From: JAPUDQ01 sp049291395
GTDB taxonomy: Bacteria; Patescibacteriota; Saccharimonadia; Saccharimonadales; Saccharimonadaceae
DNA length: 9,842 nucleotides
NCBI GenBank assembly: GCA_049291395.1
Contig: JBATPJ010000017.1
Location: forward strand, 1-9,842
Reading direction: 5' to 3'
Positions within the stretch are counted from its first letter, which is position 1, and every line of letters begins with the position of its first letter. The notes beneath the pieces were generated by a model, which was not told the DNA's origin, ran no database searches, and was given only the letters and a program-made list of their open reading frames with translations. The translations under genes and the position numbers were made by a program. Below are positions 6,674 through 9,842 of this stretch, piece after piece.

Positions 6674-6679
6674 AGTATA
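6674..6679 (-). promoter_or_regulatory. -10 box for the structured RNA
   Basis: TATACTAGGTGAT on the minus strand, the same TATACT-purine-G box seen elsewhere in the window. The predicted start is near 6667, just at the first base of the 5'-terminal hairpin. The -35 region (TTTCGT at 17-nt spacing) is poor. Confidence 0.5.
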
Positions 6680-6769
6680 GGCGCATTTTTGGAGGTACGA
6701 AAGTCTTGTTTTTCGCGGTTTTGAGCGTGAAATGAGTGATATTTCTGAGGGATATGATCAGGGGTCGTG

Positions 6770-6775
6770 TATACT
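6770..6775 (+). promoter_or_regulatory. -10 box of a leaderless promoter for the 64-aa gene
   Basis: TATACT is followed by GGTAGAG and then ATG (6783): exactly 7 nt between box and start codon, so the predicted start site is the A of the ATG. There is no Shine-Dalgarno between them and no clear -35. Confidence 0.5.
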
Positions 6776-6782
6776 GGTAGAG

Positions 6783-6977
6783 ATGGATAGTTTTATGAAC
6801 AATCGTTTCGTGCAGATCACCGGCCTGACACTCGGGCTGGCGCTGCTCATCTATATCTTTCTCTGGATCTTCTTTATGCTCATACGCATCTCGGTGGATG
6901 CGGGCGTACAGACAGTTGTATCGCTGCTCGGCGCGATCTTCATCGTCTGGAAATTTTACGCCTGGCGTATCGGCTAG
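6783..6977 (+). CDS. 64-aa two-helix membrane protein
   Basis: Small membrane protein of unknown function. Residues ~11-34 (ITGLTLGLALLIYIFLWIFF and on) and ~43-58 (VSLLGAIFIVWKFY) are hydrophobic helices with a short polar link. The frame is open further upstream to an ATG at 6732, but I choose 6783 because the TATACT box sits 7 nt before it and the upstream 17 codons would overlap the promoter. It ends at TAG 6975-6977, sharing the four bases CTAG with the stop of the convergent yajQ. I do not recognise a family. Confidence 0.6.
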   Translation: MDSFMNNRFVQITGLTLGLALLIYIFLWIFFMLIRISVDAGVQTVVSLLGAIFIVWKFYAWRIG

Positions 6978-7468
6978 CGGTAGTTCGTAAAGCTGAGTGG
7001 AAAATCAAACTCGTGATCGCGCACCGCTGACATGACGCGTTGCAAATCATCTTTGCTGCCGCTCTGGACGCGGATCTCTTCGCCTTGGATCTGGGTTTTG
7101 ACTTTTGGGAATTGGTCACGGATGAGTTTGGTGACGGACTTGGCTTTGTCTTGGTCGAGTCCCGCGATAAAGGGGATCTCCTGGGTGAGTTTCATGCTGC
7201 CCTGCACTGGCTCCTTCGAGAGATCGAGGATCTTGCTACTCTGACTGCGGTTTATGAGCGCACGCCTGATGATATCGAGGATGCTCTCGCGGTGCATATC
7301 GTTTGCCGCCGTCACGATGAGGCCGGTTTTGTCACCGAGCCACTCGACAGCGGCCGGCGTGCCTTTGAGGTCGTAGCGGTTGACGATCTCGCGCTGGACC
7401 TGCTGGAAGACGTTGTTGATCTCGGCTTTATCGTAGTCCGAGACGATATCGAAAGAAAATGTTGCCAT
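6974..7468 (-). CDS. yajQ: YajQ family cyclic-di-GMP/nucleic-acid-binding protein (DUF520)
   Basis: Cytoplasmic protein of the YajQ family; members bind nucleotides, and some bind cyclic di-GMP and act as transcription co-factors. The 164-residue length matches the family (E. coli YajQ is about 163). Hallmarks are the N-terminus ATFSFDIVSDYDKAEINN, RYDLKGT, the basic GSMKLTQEIP segment, and the invariant C-terminal FDFPLSFTNYR. The frame is open upstream to 7549, but ATG 7466-7468 is the right start: it gives the canonical N-terminus and lies 7 nt after a TATACT box. No Shine-Dalgarno precedes it, so the mRNA is probably leaderless. It is divergent from the SemiSWEET gene. No cyclic-di-GMP enzyme is seen in this window. 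Confidence 0.95.
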   Translation of the reverse strand: MATFSFDIVSDYDKAEINNVFQQVQREIVNRYDLKGTPAAVEWLGDKTGLIVTAANDMHRESILDIIRRALINRSQSSKILDLSKEPVQGSMKLTQEIPFIAGLDQDKAKSVTKLIRDQFPKVKTQIQGEEIRVQSGSKDDLQRVMSAVRDHEFDFPLSFTNYR

Positions 7469-7475
7469 AGGTACC

Positions 7476-7516
7476 AGTATAGCGCAGTTGCGCAGGGGTC
7501 GTCTAACCCCTATACT
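7476..7516. promoter_or_regulatory. divergent promoter pair for yajQ (-) and the SemiSWEET gene (+)
   Basis: AGTATAG (7476-7482) and CTATACT (7510-7516) are exact inverted copies and form the -10 boxes of the two divergent genes. Between them lie two small dyads: GCGCA-GT-TGCGC (7482-7493) and GGGGT-6 nt-ACCCC (7495-7510). For the plus-strand gene, TTGCGC (7488-7493) is at 17-nt spacing as a possible -35. The dyads lie where a repressor would block both promoters; no regulator gene is next to them. Confidence 0.5.
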
Positions 7517-7536
7517 AGTAGGCATTAGCGGCTCTC

Positions 7537-7869
7537 GTGAAGAAAACAAACATGTCCCATCTGTACAAAAAACACCACCTCAAGAAATCTCATAGCCGAA
7601 AACAACGCCAGCTAGTCGACAAATTGACGTTGGGCGCTGCTATCATGGGGCCACTATTCACCATTCCGCAGGTGATCAAAGCGTACGCTCCGGGCGATGG
7701 CGGCGGTATCTCGTTGACGACATGGGTGGCGTACGATGCCCTATCGATCATCTGGATTTACTACGGCATCATACACAAAGAGCGCCTGATCGTCGTAGCC
7801 CAGACGCTCTATCTCTGTGCGCAGACGGCAGTAGTGATCGGTGCGATCCAGCACGGCGCGCGCTGGTAA
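7537..7869 (+). CDS. SemiSWEET / PQ-loop family transporter
   Basis: Three-helix half-transporter of the SWEET (MtN3/saliva) family; dimers of such proteins pass sugars across the membrane down a gradient. The helical core is residues ~28-105. The PQ motif is in PLFTIPQVIKAY (helix 1), GGGISLTTWVAYDALSIIWIYYG forms the loop and helix 2, and VVAQTLYLCAQTAVVIGAI forms helix 3. The first ~27 residues are strongly basic (HLYKKHHLKKSHSRKQRQ) and should be cytoplasmic; they are longer than in typical ~90-residue SemiSWEETs. Start is GTG 7537 or ATG 7552; neither has a Shine-Dalgarno. The TATACT box at 7511-7516 predicts a leader of about 13 or 28 nt. It ends 12 nt from the stop of the convergent next gene. 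The substrate cannot be told. Confidence 0.88.
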   Translation: MKKTNMSHLYKKHHLKKSHSRKQRQLVDKLTLGAAIMGPLFTIPQVIKAYAPGDGGGISLTTWVAYDALSIIWIYYGIIHKERLIVVAQTLYLCAQTAVVIGAIQHGARW

Positions 7870-7881
7870 CGACGCTCGATA

Positions 7882-8379
7882 TTATTGTCGCTGGATGACG
7901 ATGCGGCCTGCGGTGAAAGTGTCGCCGCTGGTTGTACCAGTGATCATGATAGAGTCGTTGACTTTGACGGGCTGAGCAGCGCCGTAGTAGGTCGTCGAAT
8001 CATTGGTGGTGACTTGTTTGGTCGTGCCGTTGCCGGCGACGGTGAGCGTGGAGCCGTTGATCGCCGTGACGACGCCGCTCACTCGTGTGCTATCAGAGCT
8101 GATAGTATCGCGGTCACCCATCATACCGCCTCCGCCGCGCATACCGCCACGGCCGGAGCGACTATCTTCGAAATTACTCTGCATCATTGGGCCGTCAAAT
8201 CGTCCGTCGACGAAAGCAGTGCGGTGCGTCATACCCCAGACCATGCCACAGATCATGGCGATGACGGCCAGCCCGGCGAGTGTACCGCCGATGATCCACC
8301 AGGTGCGATTGCTGTTCTTCGGAGCGGGAGTGGGCGTGTCGACCACTTCGGCCTTCACTACTTTTTGCGTATCTGCCAT
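7882..8379 (-). CDS. membrane-anchored protein with DUF5666-like domain
   Basis: The 165-residue protein has a cytoplasmic N-terminus (1-25), one membrane helix at about 27-50 (WWIIGGTLAGLAVIAMICGM), a Gly/Met/Arg-rich linker (~70-90; RGGMRGGGGMMGD) and a C-terminal beta domain from ~97. The latter (SGVVTAINGSTLTVAGNG, TTYYG, VKVNDSIMITGT, FTAGRIVIQ) follows the pattern of DUF5666: a V-x-x-V opening, a T-containing turn, a G-x-V-x-V-x-G strand and a final A-x-x-I. Function is unknown; it should face the outside. The ATG at 8379 has AAGGAG at a good distance (8389-8394 region). It is divergent from the SIMPL gene, which also encodes an anchored extracytoplasmic protein, and convergent with the SemiSWEET gene. 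Confidence 0.82.
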   Translation of the reverse strand: MADTQKVVKAEVVDTPTPAPKNSNRTWWIIGGTLAGLAVIAMICGMVWGMTHRTAFVDGRFDGPMMQSNFEDSRSGRGGMRGGGGMMGDRDTISSDSTRVSGVVTAINGSTLTVAGNGTTKQVTTNDSTTYYGAAQPVKVNDSIMITGTTSGDTFTAGRIVIQRQ

Positions 8380-8439
8380 AATTATCTCCTTATATTATGA
8401 ACTCATATATAACATGGCTACCTGAGAGAACACTGATTC

Positions 8440-8470
8440 TGCTATCATATGAAGGATAACCATAGGAGGT
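8440..8470 (+). promoter_or_regulatory. extended -10 promoter and ribosome site of the SIMPL gene
   Basis: TGC-TATCAT (8440-8448) is an extended -10 element and needs no strong -35. AGGAGGT (8464-8470) lies 5 nt before ATG 8476 and fixes that start over the ATG at 8449, which overlaps the -10 box. The expected leader is about 20 nt. Confidence 0.55.
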
Positions 8471-8475
8471 GTACC

Positions 8476-9225
8476 ATGGCGGAGACAAAAGGATCAGTGA
8501 CGATACGGTTTGATTATCGGTGGCTGGTGGCGGCGCTGCTCGTCGTCATCGCGGTGATGGTCGTGCTCTGGCGGCCGTGGGAGCCACGGTATGATCGTGA
8601 CGCTCGGACGGTCGAAGCGACTGGTGAGGCTACGGTCAAAGCAGTACCTGACGAATATGCATTTTACCCAGTTTATAATTTCAAAAATGCCGACAAAGCG
8701 ACAGCGCTCGCGGATAGTAGCGCCAAAAGTACTGATCTCGTCAAAAAGCTCAAAGACCTCGGCGTGGCCGACGCGAAGATCAAGACTAGTGTGAACGGCT
8801 ACCAAGATATGTATATGACCGGCTCGAGTAGCGGCGACTATGTCTACAGCTTGTCATTGACGGTGATGCTGACCGACAAAGATATGGCCCAAAAAGTTCA
8901 GGATTATCTGGTGAGCACTGGTCCGGAGGGCGGCGTGTCGCCACAGCCGACATTTAGCGACGCCAAGCGCAAAGAACTCGAGAACTCGGCACGTGATCTG
9001 GCCAGCAAAGATGCCCGCAAAAAAGCCGAGCAACTCGCTGGCAATCTCGGCGGCAAGCTCGGTGCGATCAAGACGATCACCGACGGCAGCGGGTTTGGCG
9101 GCATCATGCCGATGTACGCAACCGACGCAGCGAGCAAGATGGAATCTTCCCCCTCATCCCTCACCCTCCAGCCTGGTGAAAACGAGCTGACATATACGGT
9201 GTCGGTGACGTATTACCTGCGCTAG
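8476..9225 (+). CDS. SIMPL (DUF541, YggE-like) domain membrane-anchored protein
   Basis: The 249-residue protein has a short N-terminus, one membrane helix (~16-33; LVAALLVVIAVMVVLW) and an extracytoplasmic SIMPL domain. Family marks are TVEATGEATVKAVPDEYAF at the start of the domain, the long helix with LVKKLKDLGVADAKIKTS, the YSLSLTVMLTDKD strand, a helix with ARKKAEQLAGNLGGKLG, and the final ENELTYTVSVTYYL strand. Members occur in Gram-negative periplasm (YggE, oxidative-stress link) and on Gram-positive surfaces; the biochemical role is unsettled. The N-terminal helix lacks a cleavage site, so it is probably an anchor. The start at ATG 8476 is set by the perfect AGGAGGT. The neighbour on the other strand encodes another anchored outer-face protein from a shared ~95-nt intergenic region. 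Confidence 0.88.
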   Translation: MAETKGSVTIRFDYRWLVAALLVVIAVMVVLWRPWEPRYDRDARTVEATGEATVKAVPDEYAFYPVYNFKNADKATALADSSAKSTDLVKKLKDLGVADAKIKTSVNGYQDMYMTGSSSGDYVYSLSLTVMLTDKDMAQKVQDYLVSTGPEGGVSPQPTFSDAKRKELENSARDLASKDARKKAEQLAGNLGGKLGAIKTITDGSGFGGIMPMYATDAASKMESSPSSLTLQPGENELTYTVSVTYYLR

Positions 9226-9243
9226 TGATCATGCATATGGCTA

Positions 9244-9285
9244 TGTGATGTGTTCGTCACAATGCTTTTGGTCTGCCTAAGCATT
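9244..9285 (+). terminator. weak terminator candidate after the SIMPL gene
   Basis: Two consecutive hairpins: TGTGATG-TGTT-CGTCACA (9244-9261, one G-U pair), followed by ATGCTTTT, then AATGCTT/AAGCATT (9261-9267 with 9279-9285). The U-run is only four long, so termination efficiency is doubtful. Confidence 0.3.
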
Positions 9286-9345
9286 ATCGGCTAAGATAAT
9301 ATAGTTGTAAATAAGTCAATGATAATTTCCAATTCAGAAAAGATA

Positions 9346-9384
9346 TTGACAAAGCTTGATATAACGGTCTAATAGATGTAGAAT
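9346..9384 (+). promoter_or_regulatory. tandem overlapping promoter candidates for the right-edge gene
   Basis: TTGACA (9346-9351) with TCTAAT (9368-9373) at 16-nt spacing, and TTGATA (9356-9361) with TAGAAT (9379-9384) at 17-nt spacing. Both pairs are close to consensus and point to the right, with predicted starts near 9380 and 9391. The next plus-strand start codon is at 9663, so the transcript would carry a long leader. Confidence 0.55.
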
Positions 9385-9662
9385 ACCAGGCAACAGTAGA
9401 GGTAATGTGGGTGCGTCATCGAAGAAATCTTCTGACGATGTCCCTGCTGCTGTACATTAACATGTCAGACTGCAAATATTTTATGATAGAACCCACGACG
9501 ATAACTCTTGTCACTATGAGCCCGACCTAGCGTCATTACTCTTCACTCGCCTCGAGTGAGTGGTAATGACGCTAGGTGGCTTGCCGCACTAGAGTCTCCG
9601 CAAGACCCTTGACCAGTCACCCATCCCCGGGTAATGGCGAGGTGCATATAGGAGGTGAAATC
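9385..9662 (+). promoter_or_regulatory. ~270-nt structured 5' leader of the exported-protein gene
   Basis: Nested hairpin one (9393-9453): ACAGTAG/CTGCTGT, GGG/CCC, CATCG/CGATG and AGAA/TTCT, in register. Hairpin two (9525-9577): a perfect 15-bp stem (9525-9539 with 9563-9577), a 4x4 internal loop and an inner 6-bp stem CACTCG/CGAGTG with a 3-base loop; no U-run follows, so it is not a terminator. Shorter dyads follow at ~9583-9606 (CTTGC/GCAAG) and ~9620-9632 (ACCC/GGGT). The leader ends in AGGAGGTGA (9650-9658). No riboswitch class is recognised. No open frame of note lies here. Confidence 0.55.
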
Positions 9663-9842
9663 TTGTTCGGACGAGTCCAAGACAAGCCCAGGCGTCGTAT
9701 CCGATGGCCTGCCGTGGCCGCTACGACTGCGGTCATCATCATCGGCGGGACGGCTGCGAGCAACATCGGTGCTGACGCAGCGCCAGTGTCCACTATCACC
9801 CGTGACACGGGATGGAAGAACACCGCGCTGGCGAGTACCTAC
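9663..9842 (+). CDS. N-terminus of an exported protein (partial, runs off the right edge)
   Basis: A perfect AGGAGGTGA (9650-9658) precedes TTG at 9663-9665, and the frame is then open for all 60 codons to the window end. The N-terminus reads MFGRVQDKPRRRIRWP, an Arg-rich n-region, then AAVTTAVIIIGG-type hydrophobic residues (about 17-32, AVAATTAVIIIGGTAA) and a possible cleavage site after GADA (about residues 36-40). The mature part begins around APVSTITRDTGWKN. This is a signal-peptide or anchor architecture, so the product is likely exported. It is too short to assign a family. The long structured leader suggests tight post-transcriptional control. Confidence 0.7.
   Translation, partial: MFGRVQDKPRRRIRWPAVAATTAVIIIGGTAASNIGADAAPVSTITRDTGWKNTALASTY

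Noticed and set aside
7040..7528. 162-aa plus-strand open frame
   Set aside because: Antisense of yajQ and its promoter; it would also run through the SemiSWEET promoter.
7469..7549. Upstream extension of yajQ by 27 codons
   Set aside because: The extension covers the divergent promoters and precedes the canonical family N-terminus.
7885..8400. 171-aa plus-strand open frame
   Set aside because: Antisense of the DUF5666-like gene, which has a membrane helix, a Shine-Dalgarno and a domain pattern; this frame has none.
9310..9321. Third TTGACT -35 box on the minus strand (AGTCAATGAT)
   Set aside because: No -10 hexamer at 15-19 nt fits well, and no minus-strand gene lies nearby downstream.
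9385..9662. Known riboswitch (c-di-AMP ydaO type, cobalamin, TPP) in the leader
   Set aside because: I could not find the conserved core sequences of these classes; left as unclassified structure.

Overview
The window is a compact, gene-dense bacterial segment of fairly balanced base composition. It uses the standard code: TGA is a genuine stop, for example at the end of the pseudouridine synthase. Small genes, short gaps, a SemiSWEET-type mini-transporter, a two-component pair with long Pro/Ala-rich tails, and -10 boxes placed directly at start codons together suggest a reduced-genome Patescibacteria/CPR bacterium, most likely Saccharibacteria (TM7). That assignment is inference; no rRNA or lineage marker is present.

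Layout. Positions 1-48 may hold the 3' end of a plus-strand gene, with a plus-strand terminator hairpin at 78-102. On the minus strand from 3.7 kb down to 68 lie a membrane PAS-histidine kinase, its response regulator and an RsuA/RluB-type pseudouridine synthase. Kinase and regulator look like one operon; the synthase has its own promoter. Positions 3781-3953 are a gap built of TTGATC-type repeats, four copies one way and four the other. Then come, all minus strand, a DEAD-box RNA helicase with a near-consensus promoter and ~100-nt leader, a four-helix membrane protein, a strong terminator, and an 81-aa protein preceded by a structured ~200-nt RNA that ends in an intrinsic terminator.

From 6.77 kb on, strands alternate: a 64-aa membrane protein (+), yajQ (-), a SemiSWEET/PQ-loop protein (+, divergent from yajQ), a one-helix protein with a DUF5666-like domain (-), and a SIMPL/DUF541 membrane-anchored protein (+). 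The right end (9226-9842) has a tandem promoter candidate, a ~270-nt leader with two elaborate hairpins, a perfect Shine-Dalgarno and the first 60 codons of an exported protein running off the edge.

The most notable signals are: (1) a repeated TATACT-[A/G]-G box whose predicted start site falls on or next to the ATG of three genes, implying leaderless mRNAs; (2) the structured RNA at 6471-6668, which could be an attenuator or a free sRNA; (3) the long structured leader before the exported protein; (4) the inverted TTGATC repeat field. Functionally the genes point to envelope sensing and export (kinase, SIMPL, DUF5666-like and membrane proteins), RNA metabolism (pseudouridine synthase, helicase) and sugar movement (SemiSWEET). 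I saw no mobile element, CRISPR array, tRNA or rRNA.
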